This document shows positions 32,729 through 44,301 of a stretch of 64,000 bases of DNA, one piece after another. The position numbers and the translations under genes were made by a program. The notes under the pieces were generated by a model that was given only the letters and a program-made list of their open reading frames with translations, did no database searches and was not told the origin of the DNA. Positions within the stretch are counted from its first letter, which is position 1. Every line of letters begins with the position of its first letter. This stretch comes from Nocardioides sp. Its GTDB lineage: Bacteria > Actinomycetota > Actinomycetes > Propionibacteriales > Nocardioidaceae. The stretch covers positions 1-64,000 of the forward strand of contig PBYI01000069.1 of NCBI GenBank assembly GCA_002729525.1, written 5' to 3'.

Positions 32729-33691
32729 ATGCGAGCAGCCCAGGTCGTCACCCTCACCGGTCCCGCCGACGTCGTCGTCAACGACGTCCCCGCCCCCGAG
32801 CCCGAGGACGGCAAGGTGCTGATCCGGGTCGAGGCCGTGGGCGTCGCCTTCCCCGACCTGCTGCTCAGCCGCGGCGAGTACCAGATGAAGCCTGAGCCGC
32901 CCTTCACCGTCGGTGCCGGCCTCGCCGGCACCGTGATCAGCGGCGGCGGGTTCGAGCCTGGCACCCGGGTCTGCGGCTGCACCGGCTGGGGCGGCGCCCA
33001 GGAGCAGGTGCTGGCCGACCCGTCGTGCGTCTTCCCGATCCCCGACTCGATCACCTTCGAGCAGGCCGCGGCGATCCCGATGAACTACCTCACCGCCGAC
33101 TTCGCGCTGTTCGAGCGCGGCGGGCTCCAGCCCGGCGAGACCGTGCTCGTGCACGGTGCCGCGGGCGGCCTCGGCACGGCCGTCATCCAGGTCGCCAAGG
33201 GCATGGGCGCCACCGTGATCGGCGTCGCGAGCACCGAGGAGAAGCGCGCGCTGGTGCTGGAGTGCGGCGCCGACCACGCCATCGGTCTGGAGGGGTTCAA
33301 GGACGCCGCGCGCGAGCTCACCGGCGGCCGCGGCGTCGACGTCGTCGCCGACATCGTGGGCGGCGACATCTTCACCGACTCCCTGCGCTGCCTGGCACGC
33401 CAGGGCCGCCTCATCGTGCTCGGGTTCGCCGCCCAGCAGGGCATCCCGAGCGTGAAGGTCAACCGGCTCCTCTTCACCAACACCGACATCCGCGGCGCCG
33501 CGTGGGGCGAGTACTGGATGGCCAACCCCGGCTACATGCAGGAGCAGTGGAAGCGGCTTGAGCCGATGCTGGGCGTCGCCGTGCAGCCCCCGGTCGGCCG
33601 CACGTACTCCCTCGCCGAGACCGGCCAGGCGCTCGACGACATGGACCAGCGCCGCGCGCTCGGCAAGCTGGTCGTGCGGGTGCGTGACTGA
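32729..33691 (+). CDS. NADPH:quinone oxidoreductase (zinc-free MDR family)
   Basis: A 320-residue medium-chain reductase. It opens with a GroES-like domain (VLIRVEAVGVAFPDLLLSRG, with no catalytic zinc Cys) and has the NADPH-binding VLVHGAAGGLGTAVIQVAKG (AAGGLG). The ending YSLAETGQALDDMDQRRALG is typical of the family. Such enzymes reduce quinones or enones. Its stop overlaps the next start (GTGACTGA), coupling it to comB. Confidence 0.9.
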   Translation: MRAAQVVTLTGPADVVVNDVPAPEPEDGKVLIRVEAVGVAFPDLLLSRGEYQMKPEPPFTVGAGLAGTVISGGGFEPGTRVCGCTGWGGAQEQVLADPSCVFPIPDSITFEQAAAIPMNYLTADFALFERGGLQPGETVLVHGAAGGLGTAVIQVAKGMGATVIGVASTEEKRALVLECGADHAIGLEGFKDAARELTGGRGVDVVADIVGGDIFTDSLRCLARQGRLIVLGFAAQQGIPSVKVNRLLFTNTDIRGAAWGEYWMANPGYMQEQWKRLEPMLGVAVQPPVGRTYSLAETGQALDDMDQRRALGKLVVRVRD

Positions 33692-34502
33692 CGCCGACCG
33701 GTCGCGGGACGACCTCGCCGCGGCCCACCGCCGCGCGCACGGGCAGGCGTCGTACGACGTCCGGGTCGAGCACGGTCCGACCGGTGCGGCCGCCGCGGTG
33801 GCCGACCTCGGCGCCGGCGACGTGGCGGTCGTGGTCGACGTGCTGTCGTTCACCACGACACTGACGGTGGCGGTCGAGCGCGGCGTGGGCGTGCTGCCGT
33901 TCGCCTGGCGCGACGAGCGGGCGGCGGCGTACGCGGCGGAGCAGGGTGCGGTGCTGGCCGTCGGGCGGTTCGAGGCGCGCGAGCGGCCCGGGCTGCCGAG
34001 CCTGTCGCCCGCCGCGATGGCCGCGCTCGACGCGGCCGAGGTCGAACGGGTGGTGCTGCCCTCGCCCAACGGCTCGACGATCTGCACACTGCTGGCCGGC
34101 ACCGGGGTGGACGTGGTGGCGGCCTGCCTGCGCAACGCCTCGGCCACCGCGGCCGCCCTCGCCGAGCGCGTGCGGACCGGGTCCCGGGTGGTCGTCGTCG
34201 CGGCGGGGGAGCGCTGGCCGGACGGCTCGCTGCGCCCGGCCTGGGAGGACGTCGTCGGGGTGGGCGCGGTCGTGGCGGGGCTCCTGGCCGCGGTGCCGGG
34301 CGGGGCCGCCTCGCCCGAGGCGATGCTCGCCGCGGCCGCGTGGGCTGCCGTCGACGACCTCCCGTCCGCGCTCGCCGTCTGCGCCGGCGGCCGCGAGCTG
34401 GCCGCGTCCGGGTTCGCCGAGGACGTCGCGGTCGCGGCCGAGCACGACGTCAGCGACGTGGTGCCGGTGCTCGTCGACGGGGTGTTCTCTCCGAAAGGCT
34501 GA
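33684..34502 (+). CDS. comB: ComB-family 2-phosphosulfolactate phosphatase
   Basis: A 272-residue protein from GTG 33684. It shows the ComB pattern: VVVDVLSFTTTLTVAVERG, then LPSPNGSTICTLL and a hinge ACLRNASATAAALAE. ComB removes phosphate from 2-phosphosulfolactate in coenzyme M synthesis; in bacteria the family is broader and the substrate is often unknown. No other coenzyme M genes are visible. Translationally coupled to the upstream oxidoreductase, which suggests a shared small-molecule pathway. Confidence 0.8.
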   Translation: MTDADRSRDDLAAAHRRAHGQASYDVRVEHGPTGAAAAVADLGAGDVAVVVDVLSFTTTLTVAVERGVGVLPFAWRDERAAAYAAEQGAVLAVGRFEARERPGLPSLSPAAMAALDAAEVERVVLPSPNGSTICTLLAGTGVDVVAACLRNASATAAALAERVRTGSRVVVVAAGERWPDGSLRPAWEDVVGVGAVVAGLLAAVPGGAASPEAMLAAAAWAAVDDLPSALAVCAGGRELAASGFAEDVAVAAEHDVSDVVPVLVDGVFSPKG

Positions 34503-34581
34503 ACGACGTCCGTCCGAGCCGTCCGGCTGAGCGTGGACGAACCGCCGCGGAGGCACTTCGTTCATCCTTTCCGCGGATGAC

Positions 34582-34587
34582 TAGGGT
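34582..34587 (+). promoter_or_regulatory. -10 box TAGGGT before the M13 peptidase gene
   Basis: TAGGGT ends 7 nt before GTG 34595. This spacing supports GTG 34595 over the in-frame ATG at 34577, which would lie upstream of the box. Confidence 0.45.
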
Positions 34588-34594
34588 CGGCGGG

Positions 34595-36586
34595 GTGAGC
34601 ATCCTCGACGACGCACGCCCGGGCATGGACCACGACGTCCGGCCGCAGGACGACCTGTTCGGCCACGTCAACGGCACCTGGCTGACCGAGACCGAGATCC
34701 CCTCCGACCGTTCGAGCTGGGGCCCCTTCGTCGCCCTCTCCGACGCTGCGGAGGAGCACGTCCGCCAGATCATCACCGACATCGCCGACGCGACGGCCGC
34801 GGGCGACCCCACCGGCGCCGACGGTGTCGAGGACGCCGACGAGGCCCGCAAGATCGGTGACCTCTACGCCTCCTTCATGGACACCGACGCCATCGCCGCC
34901 CGCGGGCTCGACCCGGTCGCCCCGCTGCTGGCCGCGGTCGACGGCCTGCGCGACGTGCGCGACCTCGCCGCCCTGCTCGGCGAGCTGGAGCGGATCGGTG
35001 GCCACGGTCTCTTCGGGTCCTACGTCGACACCGACGCCAAGGACTCCGACCGCTACCTCTTCAACCTCACCCAGGGCGGGCTCGGGCTGCCCGACGAGTC
35101 CTACTACCGCGACGAGAAGTTCGCCGAGACCCGCACGGCGTACGTCGCCTACCTCGAGCGGCTGCTCGCCCTCGGCGGCGTCGACGACGCGGCCGGCGCT
35201 GCGGCGACCGTGATGGACCTCGACACCCGTCTGGCCGCCGGCCACTGGGAGCGTGCCGAGACGCGCAACGTGCAGAAGACCTACAACCTGCGCACCCTGG
35301 CCGAGCTCAAGGAGGTCTGCCCGGCCTTCGACTGGGACGCCTACGTGCAGAACCTCACCGGCACGTCGGTCGACCCGGCGCCCGTGCTCGCCGAGGTGTG
35401 CCTGCGCCAGCCGTCGTACTTCGAGCACCTCTCGGCCGTGCTCGGCGAGGTGCCCGTCGAGGCGTGGCGCACCTGGCTGACCAGCCGGGTGCTGCGCTCG
35501 GCGGCGCCGTACCTCACCGACGACCTGGTCGAGACCAACTTCGACTTCTACGGCCGCACCCTCAACGGCACGCCCGAGCTGCGGGCCCGCTGGAAGCGCG
35601 CGGTGACGTTCGTCGAGGGCTCGATGGGCGAGGCCGTCGGCAAGGTGTACGTCGCCCGGCACTTCCCGCCGGCCGCGAAGGCCGCGATGGACGACCTGGT
35701 CGCCAACCTGCTCGCCGCCTACCGGGAGTCGATCGGCGCGCTGGACTGGATGACCGAGGAGACCAAGGAGCGGGCCTACGAGAAGCTCGCGACCTTCCGG
35801 CCGAAGATCGGCTACCCCGAGCGGTTCCGCGACTACGCAGCCCTCGAGGTGGTGCGTGACGACCTGGTCGCCAACGTGTGGGCGGCCGCGGCGTTCTCGA
35901 CCGACCGGGAGCTGCGCAAGATCGGCTCTCCGGTCGACCGCGACGAGTGGTTCATGCTCCCGCAGACCGTCAACGCCTACTACAACCCGGGCACCAACGA
36001 GATCTGCTTCCCGGCCGGCATCCTGCAGAAGCCGTTCTTCGACGTCGACGCCCTCGACGCCGAGAACTACGGCGGCATCGGCGCGGTGATCGGCCACGAG
36101 GTCGGCCACGGCTTCGACGACCAGGGCGCGCAGTACGACGGCGCCGGCAACCTCAACGACTGGTGGACCGCCGACGACAAGGCCGCCTTCGAGGAGCGCT
36201 CGACGAAGCTGGTCACCCAGTACGACGCCTTCGAGCCGCGCAACCTGCCCGGCGAGCACGTCAACGGCCAGCTGACCGTCGGTGAGAACATCGGCGACCT
36301 CGGCGGCCTGACCATCGCGCACAAGGCCTACGTCATCGCCGAGACGAAGGCCGGCCGCGAGGCGTCGGTGGACGATCGCCGCACCCTCTTCCTCAACTGG
36401 GCGCACGTGTGGCGCACCAAGCGCCGGGCCGAGCAGGAGCGGCAGTACCTCACCATCGACCCGCACAGCCCGCCGGAGTTCCGCGCCAACATCGCGCGCA
36501 ACCTCGACGAGTTCCACGAGGTCTTCGGCACCCAGCCGGGCGACGGCCTGTGGCTCGACCCGGAGGACCGCGTCCGCATCTGGTGA
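34595..36586 (+). CDS. M13 (neprilysin-like) zinc metallopeptidase
   Basis: A 663-residue peptidase from GTG 34595. The N-terminal MDHDVRPQDDLFGHVNGTWL and the long helical cap are characteristic of PepO-like M13 enzymes. The zinc motif is HEVGH at 501-505 (VIGHEVGHGFDDQG), and GENIGDLGGL supplies the third ligand (Glu) and the downstream Asp; NAYYNPGTNEICFPAGIL is the substrate-binding strand. It ends in W, as is family-typical. No signal peptide, so it should act on peptides in the cytoplasm. Stand-alone gene followed by recQ. Confidence 0.93.
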   Translation: MSILDDARPGMDHDVRPQDDLFGHVNGTWLTETEIPSDRSSWGPFVALSDAAEEHVRQIITDIADATAAGDPTGADGVEDADEARKIGDLYASFMDTDAIAARGLDPVAPLLAAVDGLRDVRDLAALLGELERIGGHGLFGSYVDTDAKDSDRYLFNLTQGGLGLPDESYYRDEKFAETRTAYVAYLERLLALGGVDDAAGAAATVMDLDTRLAAGHWERAETRNVQKTYNLRTLAELKEVCPAFDWDAYVQNLTGTSVDPAPVLAEVCLRQPSYFEHLSAVLGEVPVEAWRTWLTSRVLRSAAPYLTDDLVETNFDFYGRTLNGTPELRARWKRAVTFVEGSMGEAVGKVYVARHFPPAAKAAMDDLVANLLAAYRESIGALDWMTEETKERAYEKLATFRPKIGYPERFRDYAALEVVRDDLVANVWAAAAFSTDRELRKIGSPVDRDEWFMLPQTVNAYYNPGTNEICFPAGILQKPFFDVDALDAENYGGIGAVIGHEVGHGFDDQGAQYDGAGNLNDWWTADDKAAFEERSTKLVTQYDAFEPRNLPGEHVNGQLTVGENIGDLGGLTIAHKAYVIAETKAGREASVDDRRTLFLNWAHVWRTKRRAEQERQYLTIDPHSPPEFRANIARNLDEFHEVFGTQPGDGLWLDPEDRVRIW

Positions 36587-36653
36587 GCCGGTCGTCCACA
36601 GCCGGTCGCCCGCCGGCTCGTGGGCGTCGGCGCCCGCTGGTAGACACGACGCC

Positions 36654-38768
<2,115 letters not shown>

Positions 38769-38812
38769 GGCGCGTCACCCCGTCGTCGGGTCCGCAGCGG
38801 GCCCGCGTCGAC

Positions 38813-39718
38813 TCAGAGGCGCCAGGACGAGTCGACCTCGAAGTAGACGTCGAGGGCGTCGCGGGAGCGCTCGGGGTTGGCCCGCGCGAGGGCGAGGTAG
38901 AGCGCGTCGACCACGGCCAGGTGGGCCAGCCGCCCCGACAGTGACTCGAAGCGGAACGACAGCTCGCGGCCGCTGGCGACCAGGGCGTGGTCGACCCGCT
39001 CGGTCAGGCGGGTGCGCGGGAAGCTGGTGATCGCCACCGTCGGCACGTCGCGGGAGGTGAGCGCCTCGGCGCACCGGATGGTGTCGCGGGTCGCGCCGGT
39101 GTGGCTGATGATCAGCGCGGCAGCGGTCGGCGGAGCGGTGCGGCAGCGGAGGTACTTGAGGTTGGTCTCCTCCGGCGCGGTGGCCTTGAGCCCGATGGAG
39201 GAGAACTGGTCGCGGGCGCCGCGCGCGACGTTCAGCGAGGCGCCGAAGCCGATGATGATGATCTCCGAGGCCGCGTCGAGGAGCGTCACGGCCGCCTCGA
39301 AGGCCTCCGGGTCGATGCTGCTCGCGGCGTCCCGGATGATCTCGGCGGACAGCCCCATGACCTTCACCAGCACGTCACCCGGGGCGTCGGTGGGCTCGAT
39401 GTCGCCGCCGTAGGCGTACGTCGTGAGGCTCTTGGTCTCGCCCGCGAGCGAGATCTTCAGGTCCTGGAAGCCGCTGAAGCCGAGCGTGCGGCAGGTGCGG
39501 ACGGTGGTCGACTCCGCCGAGCCGGCCCTCTCGGCGACCTCGCCGACCGTCATGTGCACGACCTCGTCCGGGTGCGCGAGCACGAACTCCGCGACCCGTG
39601 CCTCGCTGGGCGCGAGCGTGGGGAGCCGAGCCCGGATGCGTCCGGTGACGGAGCGGCCGTCGGCGGTGCGGCCCTGCGGGCCGATGCCGGTCCCTCGTGG
39701 TCTTCCCACGTGCTTCAC
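38813..39718 (-). CDS. MurR/RpiR-family regulator (HTH plus SIS)
   Basis: A 301-residue regulator from GTG 39718, which overlaps the kinase stop (GTGA). Residues about 25-100 are the RpiR helix-turn-helix (LAPSEARVAEFVLAHPDEVV, then RAGSAESTTVRTCRTLGFSG). The C-terminal half is a SIS sugar-phosphate-binding domain (IIIIGFGASLNVARGARDQF, then ISHTGATRDTIRCAE). MurR/RpiR proteins respond to phospho-sugars and control sugar or nucleoside catabolism. As last gene of the importer-kinase operon it probably senses the kinase product. The N-terminal 20 residues are basic. Confidence 0.9.
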   Translation of the reverse strand: MKHVGRPRGTGIGPQGRTADGRSVTGRIRARLPTLAPSEARVAEFVLAHPDEVVHMTVGEVAERAGSAESTTVRTCRTLGFSGFQDLKISLAGETKSLTTYAYGGDIEPTDAPGDVLVKVMGLSAEIIRDAASSIDPEAFEAAVTLLDAASEIIIIGFGASLNVARGARDQFSSIGLKATAPEETNLKYLRCRTAPPTAAALIISHTGATRDTIRCAEALTSRDVPTVAITSFPRTRLTERVDHALVASGRELSFRFESLSGRLAHLAVVDALYLALARANPERSRDALDVYFEVDSSWRL

Positions 39719-40701
39719 CCGGCCGCGCGCGGCCGTTGCCTCTCGATCGGATCAGCCTCGCAACGACCGCAGCGGAACGCCGCGTCGTCGCGGATCCAGG
39801 CGGTGCCGCCGGAACGGGGCAGGAGCATATCGCCGCGGGCACCGAGGTGGAGGCAGGTCTTGGCAGCAGCACGACTGGCCGTGACCAGCGCGTCCTCGGG
39901 GGTGGCTCCGTCGACCAGCGCGGCGGCCGCCGCGGCGGTGAAGGCGTCGCCTGCGCCGATGGTGTCGACCGGGGGCTGGTCGAGCGCCGACGGCACCCGG
40001 GACCAGCCGCCCCGGCCGGCGTACCGGACGCCCTCGGCGCCCTCGGTCACGACCCGGAGGGCTCCCGCCGTCTCCGCGGAGTCCAGCGCCGGCGTGTAGT
40101 GGTCGAGGTCCTCGGAGGAGACCTTCACGACGTCCGATCGGGCGGCGAGGTCGCGCATCGCGGGCGGCAGGCACTCGCGCAGGGAGGCCTCGAACCAGAC
40201 GAGCGTCCCGCCGTCCTGCGCGACCCGCGCCAGCTCGACGGTCGTCGCGTCGGCGACGTCGACGACGAGCAGGTCCGCCTCGCGCACGGCACGTGCCACG
40301 TCCGGGCCCAGCTCGTCGGGTCGCGGCACCTCGAGCAGGTGGCCCCGCGGCCGGCCGCAGCGCGGGCACTCCAGCAGCAGCGACGGGGAGCCGCCGCCGT
40401 CCGCGGCGTCGGCGACCTGGAAGACCCGCGGGGTCAGGTAGCCGACGCGCCCCACGACGCCCGTGGTCCCGACGCCCCAGCGCTCGAGGTCGGCCCGCAG
40501 CAGGTCGGCGGCCGCGTCGTGGCCGACCAGGGCGACCATCTCCACGTCCCACCCGTCCGCCGCGAGTCGTACGGCGATGTTGGCGCCGGAGTTGCCCACG
40601 GCCGCCTGCGCGGTCGGTGCCGACACGTCGCCGGCGACGAGGTCGACCGAGACGGTGCCCACGACGACGGCCCGACGTCGGGCCGTCGCGGGCGCGGTCA
40701 C
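39715..40701 (-). CDS. PfkB-family kinase with two unusual CxxC pairs
   Basis: A 328-residue ribokinase-like kinase from GTG 40701. It shows the PfkB Gly-rich start (AVGNSGANIAVRLAADGWDV) and the catalytic GAGDAFTAAAAAALVDG signature with its Asp base. Two Cys pairs are unusual: C112/C115 (ECPRCGRPRGHL), in a loop after the lid strands, and C311/C314 (RCGRCEAD) near the C-terminus; together they could bind zinc. It overlaps the permease upstream and the RpiR gene downstream by 4 nt each. PfkB enzymes phosphorylate sugars, nucleosides or hydroxymethyl-pyrimidines; here the substrate likely arrives through the ABC importer. Confidence 0.85.
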   Translation of the reverse strand: MTAPATARRRAVVVGTVSVDLVAGDVSAPTAQAAVGNSGANIAVRLAADGWDVEMVALVGHDAAADLLRADLERWGVGTTGVVGRVGYLTPRVFQVADAADGGGSPSLLLECPRCGRPRGHLLEVPRPDELGPDVARAVREADLLVVDVADATTVELARVAQDGGTLVWFEASLRECLPPAMRDLAARSDVVKVSSEDLDHYTPALDSAETAGALRVVTEGAEGVRYAGRGGWSRVPSALDQPPVDTIGAGDAFTAAAAAALVDGATPEDALVTASRAAAKTCLHLGARGDMLLPRSGGTAWIRDDAAFRCGRCEADPIERQRPRAAG

Positions 40702-41576
40702 CGGCTGCTCCGGCGTACGACGTACCGGTCGCCGAGCCAGACCTCGAGGAACCCGAGCAGGCTGTAGGCCAGCACCGACAGCAGCACGACGACGAAGATG
40801 CCGCCCCACATGTCGACGTACCGGTAGTTGGCCCGGGCGAGGTTGATGAAGGTGCCGATGCCCTCGCCGGTGGCGATGTACTCGGTCAGGATCACGCCGC
40901 TCAGCGAGGCGGGCAGCGCCAGCTTGCTCGCCGAGATGAGTCCGGGCACCGAGCTGGGCAGCCGGACCGAGACCAGGCGACGCCAGCCACTGCCACCGAG
41001 CACGGCGGCGAGGTCGTCGATGCCGCGGGCAGCGGAGCGCATGCCCGAGACGATGCTGATGAAGCACGAGAAGAACGTGATCATCACGCACACGGTGATC
41101 GACGTCGCCGGCCCGCGGCCGACGAGCATGATCACGACCGGCGTGATCACGATGACCGGGACGACACCCAGCACCACGGCGAGCGGCATGATCGCGCGGG
41201 CCATCGCGGCCGACGCGGTCACGACCGACGCCAGGGTCAGCGCCACCAGGACCGCGATGAGGTAGCCGGCCAGCAGCATGGTGAACGTGCTCAGCAGGGC
41301 TGCGGCCAGCTCGCCGACGTTCTCGCCGCTGACGGCGAACTCCACCGCCTCCAGCGGACCGCGGAGGAACTGGTTCTCGGGAAGGGTCAGGTAGACGACC
41401 TGCCACAGCAGCATCAGCACCAGCAGCGGGCCGATGCCGGCCAGCAGCTCGGTGGCCAGCAGCCGCAGCGGCCGGTCGGACTGTGAGCGGGCGGTCCCGG
41501 TGGCACCGGCTCGCGAGCGGCGCACGCGGCCGGTAGTGGTGGTCCCGGCCGCACCGGTGGTGGTGGCCTGGCTCAT
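40698..41576 (-). CDS. ABC importer permease (NitT/TauT type), second copy
   Basis: A 292-residue membrane protein from ATG 41576. About six transmembrane helices; the ATPase-contacting EAA loop reads GSGWRRLVSVRLPSSVPGLI. The N-terminal 35 residues are Thr/Gly/Arg-rich and cytoplasmic. Its start overlaps the stop of the first permease (ATGA) and its stop overlaps the kinase start. With the partner permease, ATPase and lipoprotein it forms an importer of the class used for nitrate, taurine, thiamine precursors and aromatic N compounds. Confidence 0.88.
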   Translation of the reverse strand: MSQATTTGAAGTTTTGRVRRSRAGATGTARSQSDRPLRLLATELLAGIGPLLVLMLLWQVVYLTLPENQFLRGPLEAVEFAVSGENVGELAAALLSTFTMLLAGYLIAVLVALTLASVVTASAAMARAIMPLAVVLGVVPVIVITPVVIMLVGRGPATSITVCVMITFFSCFISIVSGMRSAARGIDDLAAVLGGSGWRRLVSVRLPSSVPGLISASKLALPASLSGVILTEYIATGEGIGTFINLARANYRYVDMWGGIFVVVLLSVLAYSLLGFLEVWLGDRYVVRRSSR

Positions 41577-42391
41577 CGGGTCAGCTCCTCGGTCCAGGGG
41601 AGGGCCCGGGCGACCAGCTCGACCAGGGCGAATGACAGGGCGCACACCAGGGTGATGACGATGCCGAGCGCGTAGGCGCGCGGGGCGTTGAGCTGGGCCA
41701 GGCTGTTGATCATCAGCACCCCGATGCCGCGGGCGCCGCCGAAGTACTCCGCGAGCGTCGTGCCGAGCACGGCCGTGGGGAGCGCGATCCGGGCCGCGAC
41801 GAGCAGCTCGCGGGTGGAGGCCGGGATCTGCACCGAGCAGAAGTAGCGGCCCCGGCCGCCGCCGGTGACGGCCCGGAGGTCCTCCCACTCCTCATGCCGG
41901 GCGGTGAGGCCCTGGGCCAGGGAGATGTAGATCGGGAAGACGACCGAGATCGCGGCGAGAGCGACGTGCGGGCCGGGCAGCTCGAGGACCAGGAAGAGCA
42001 GCGGCGCGATGGCGGCCAGGGGCAGGCAGAAGACGATGGTCAGCTGCCGGGCGATGGGTCGCCGCAGCGGCGGGACGGCCACGGCCAGCACCGCGAACGC
42101 CGCGGCGACCGCGGCGCCGTACGCGAGGCCGCGACCGGCGGAGCCCAGGGTGACCAGCAGGGCGGGCTGGATGATGTTCCAGTCGTCGCCGAGCGCGGTG
42201 ACGACCTGGGCGGGCGTGGGGAGCAGGCGCCCCTCGCCGGGCGCGACGCCGGCGTACCAGTTCCACAGCAGCACGAACGCCGCCAGCACCAGCGCCGCGG
42301 GACCGTAGCGGACGACCCACCAGCCCGCGCGGCGGCCGAGCCCGGCGAGCGGGAGCCCCGGACGGGCGGCGGTGACCTCAGACGCCGACAT
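41573..42391 (-). CDS. ABC importer permease (NitT/TauT type), first copy
   Basis: A 272-residue permease. Six hydrophobic segments and an EAA-type loop (GGGRGRYFCSVQIPASTRELL). The start overlaps the ATPase stop by 14 nt, and the stop overlaps the next permease by 4 nt. Two different permeases suggest a heterodimeric channel instead of the homodimer usual in TauC/SsuC systems. Confidence 0.88.
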   Translation of the reverse strand: MSASEVTAARPGLPLAGLGRRAGWWVVRYGPAALVLAAFVLLWNWYAGVAPGEGRLLPTPAQVVTALGDDWNIIQPALLVTLGSAGRGLAYGAAVAAAFAVLAVAVPPLRRPIARQLTIVFCLPLAAIAPLLFLVLELPGPHVALAAISVVFPIYISLAQGLTARHEEWEDLRAVTGGGRGRYFCSVQIPASTRELLVAARIALPTAVLGTTLAEYFGGARGIGVLMINSLAQLNAPRAYALGIVITLVCALSFALVELVARALPWTEELTR

Positions 42392-43187
42392 CGGCGCCCC
42401 CGCCCCCGGGTGCGGCGGACGCCTCGGCGGAGCGCAGCACGTCGCTCACCCGGGCGCAGAGCCGGAAGAACTCGTCGCTGCCCAGCAGCTCGGCGTCACG
42501 GGGCCGGGCGAACGGCACGTCCACGATCTCCACGACGCGTCCGGGGCGAGCGCTCATCACCACGATCGCGTCGCTCAGCAGCACCGCCTCGGCCACCGAG
42601 TGGGTCACCATCACCGTGGTGATGCCCTCGTGCATCCAGATCCGCTGGAGCTCGAGGTTGAGCTTCTCGCGGAGCATCTCGTCCAGGGCGCCGAACGGCT
42701 CGTCGAGCAGCAGCAGCTTGGGCCGGGTGACCAGCGCCCGGGCGATCGACACGCGCTGACGCATGCCGCCCGAGAGCTGGGCCGGTCGCGACTTCTCGAA
42801 GCCCCGGAGCCCGACCAGCTCGATGAGCTCGTCGACGTACTCCTTGTCCTTCGGCAGCCCCGCCATCTCCCGGGCGAAGGCGATGTTGCGCTGCACCGAG
42901 CGCCACGGGAGGAGGGCGGAGTCCTGGAAGGCCATCCCGAGCTCGTGGGCCCGGACCCGCTGACGCGGGGTGCTGCCGCCGAGCGAGATGGTCCCGGAGG
43001 TGGGGGTCTCGAGGGAGGCCAGCGACCTCAGCAGGGTGGACTTGCCCGACCCGCTAGGCCCCACCAGCGACACGAAGCCGCCGGCAGGCACGGTGAAGGA
43101 CACGTCGGTGAGGGCCTCGACGGGCCCCGCCGCGGTGGCGAACGTCTTGCAGACGTCCGCCACCGCGATGTCGAGAGAGTGGTCCAT
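42378..43187 (-). CDS. ABC importer ATP-binding protein (NitT/TauT type)
   Basis: A 269-residue ATPase with Walker A GPSGSGKSTLLRSLA, a Q-loop at MAFQDSALLPW, signature LSGGMRQRVSIARAL, Walker B LLLLDEPFGALD and the switch His in MVTHSVAEAVL. This is the SsuB/TauB group by sequence style. It couples ATP hydrolysis to import through the two permeases. It lies 20 nt after the binding-protein gene and overlaps the first permease. Confidence 0.93.
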   Translation of the reverse strand: MDHSLDIAVADVCKTFATAAGPVEALTDVSFTVPAGGFVSLVGPSGSGKSTLLRSLASLETPTSGTISLGGSTPRQRVRAHELGMAFQDSALLPWRSVQRNIAFAREMAGLPKDKEYVDELIELVGLRGFEKSRPAQLSGGMRQRVSIARALVTRPKLLLLDEPFGALDEMLREKLNLELQRIWMHEGITTVMVTHSVAEAVLLSDAIVVMSARPGRVVEIVDVPFARPRDAELLGSDEFFRLCARVSDVLRSAEASAAPGGGGADVGV

Positions 43188-43207
43188 GACGGATCGGGCG
43201 TCGGTGC

Positions 43208-44284
43208 TCAGCTGTCCTGCGGGGGCAGCTGGCCGAAGTCCGGGTCCTCCTCGTGAATCTCGTCCAGCAGGGACATGTCGATGAAGTCGCCGCCGTCCTC
43301 GGGCATCTCGGTGCCGAGGATGGTGCTGAGGGTGTCCATGGACAGGGCGAGCTCGTCGCCGGCCATGTAGCCGATGCCCTCCTCCTCGGACGTCGGCGAG
43401 TAGAACAGCTCGGCGGCCGACTCGGCGGTGTAGAGCTCGGTGTCGTACTCCAGGCCGAGCTCCTGGCCGTAGCGGTCGACGGTGAGCTGGGCAGCACCCT
43501 CGGGGTCGTTGATCATGTCGAGCTGGCCCTCGAGGTCGGCCTTCAGCAGCGCCTTGATCTGCTCGCGCTTCTCGTCGTCCTCGAGGTCCTCGCGGCGCAC
43601 GGTGTAGACGTCGACGTAGTAGCCGTAGCCGTAGTCCTGGAGCAGGAAAGCCTCCGGGTCCATGCCCTGCGCCTCGAGCAGCGCCGGGCCCTCGGTGATG
43701 AAGCCCATGTAGGCGTCCACGTCGCCGGCGGCCAGCGCCTCCGGGCCGGTGGTGATCGGGACGACCTCGACCTGGGAGGTGTCGATGCCCGCAGCGGTGG
43801 AGAACTGCTCCCACACCGACTGCGAGGTGGCGGAGATGCCGACCTTCTTGCCCTCGAGGTCCGACGGCTCGGTGATGCCGTCCTCGGCCTCGGAGATGAA
43901 GGACAGCGGGCTGCCCTGGTACATCGTGCCGATGACGACGTAGTCACCGCCGTCCTGGTTCAGCGTGGCGGGCTCGGTGAGACCGGAGAACGCCATCAGG
44001 GCCTGGCCGGAGCTCAGCGCGGCCATGAAGTCGACGTTCGGACCGCCGGTGGCGATGTCGACGTCGAGGCCGGCCTCCTCGTAGTAGCCGTTCTCCTGGG
44101 CGAGGTAGCTGCCTGCCCAGGTCGAGTTGGTGATCCAGTTGAGCTGGAGGGTGACCTCGTCGAGCCCGGAGGCGGACTCGGAGGAGTCGTCGGAGCCGCA
44201 GGCGGCCAGCGTGCCGGTCAGGAACGTGGCGGCTGCGATCGAAGCGACGGTGCGGCGCAGTCGGCGCCGGGAGGTGGAGTGCAT
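43208..44284 (-). CDS. NMT1/THI5-like substrate-binding lipoprotein
   Basis: A 358-residue binding protein. The signal peptide ends in the lipobox TLAAC with Cys29 lipidated. The mature protein opens VTLQLNWITNSTWAGSYLAQ, close to the NMT1/THI5 pattern (LNW-x(8)-G-x-Y-A), and continues with VDFMAALSSGQALMAF and KVGISATSQSVWEQF. This family binds hydroxymethylpyrimidine, riboflavin, nitrate, taurine and aromatic N-heterocycles. The ligand cannot be read from the sequence, but the LNW start favours pyrimidine-like ligands over sulfonates. Confidence 0.9.
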   Translation of the reverse strand: MHSTSRRRLRRTVASIAAATFLTGTLAACGSDDSSESASGLDEVTLQLNWITNSTWAGSYLAQENGYYEEAGLDVDIATGGPNVDFMAALSSGQALMAFSGLTEPATLNQDGGDYVVIGTMYQGSPLSFISEAEDGITEPSDLEGKKVGISATSQSVWEQFSTAAGIDTSQVEVVPITTGPEALAAGDVDAYMGFITEGPALLEAQGMDPEAFLLQDYGYGYYVDVYTVRREDLEDDEKREQIKALLKADLEGQLDMINDPEGAAQLTVDRYGQELGLEYDTELYTAESAAELFYSPTSEEEGIGYMAGDELALSMDTLSTILGTEMPEDGGDFIDMSLLDEIHEEDPDFGQLPPQDS

Positions 44285-44301
44285 GGTGTGGCCTTTCAGG
44301 A

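Noticed and set aside
34545-34576. CCGCGGA/TCCGCGG hairpin between comB and the M13 gene
   Set aside because: Seven pairs over an 18-nt loop in very GC-rich DNA; not distinct enough from chance and lies in the promoter.
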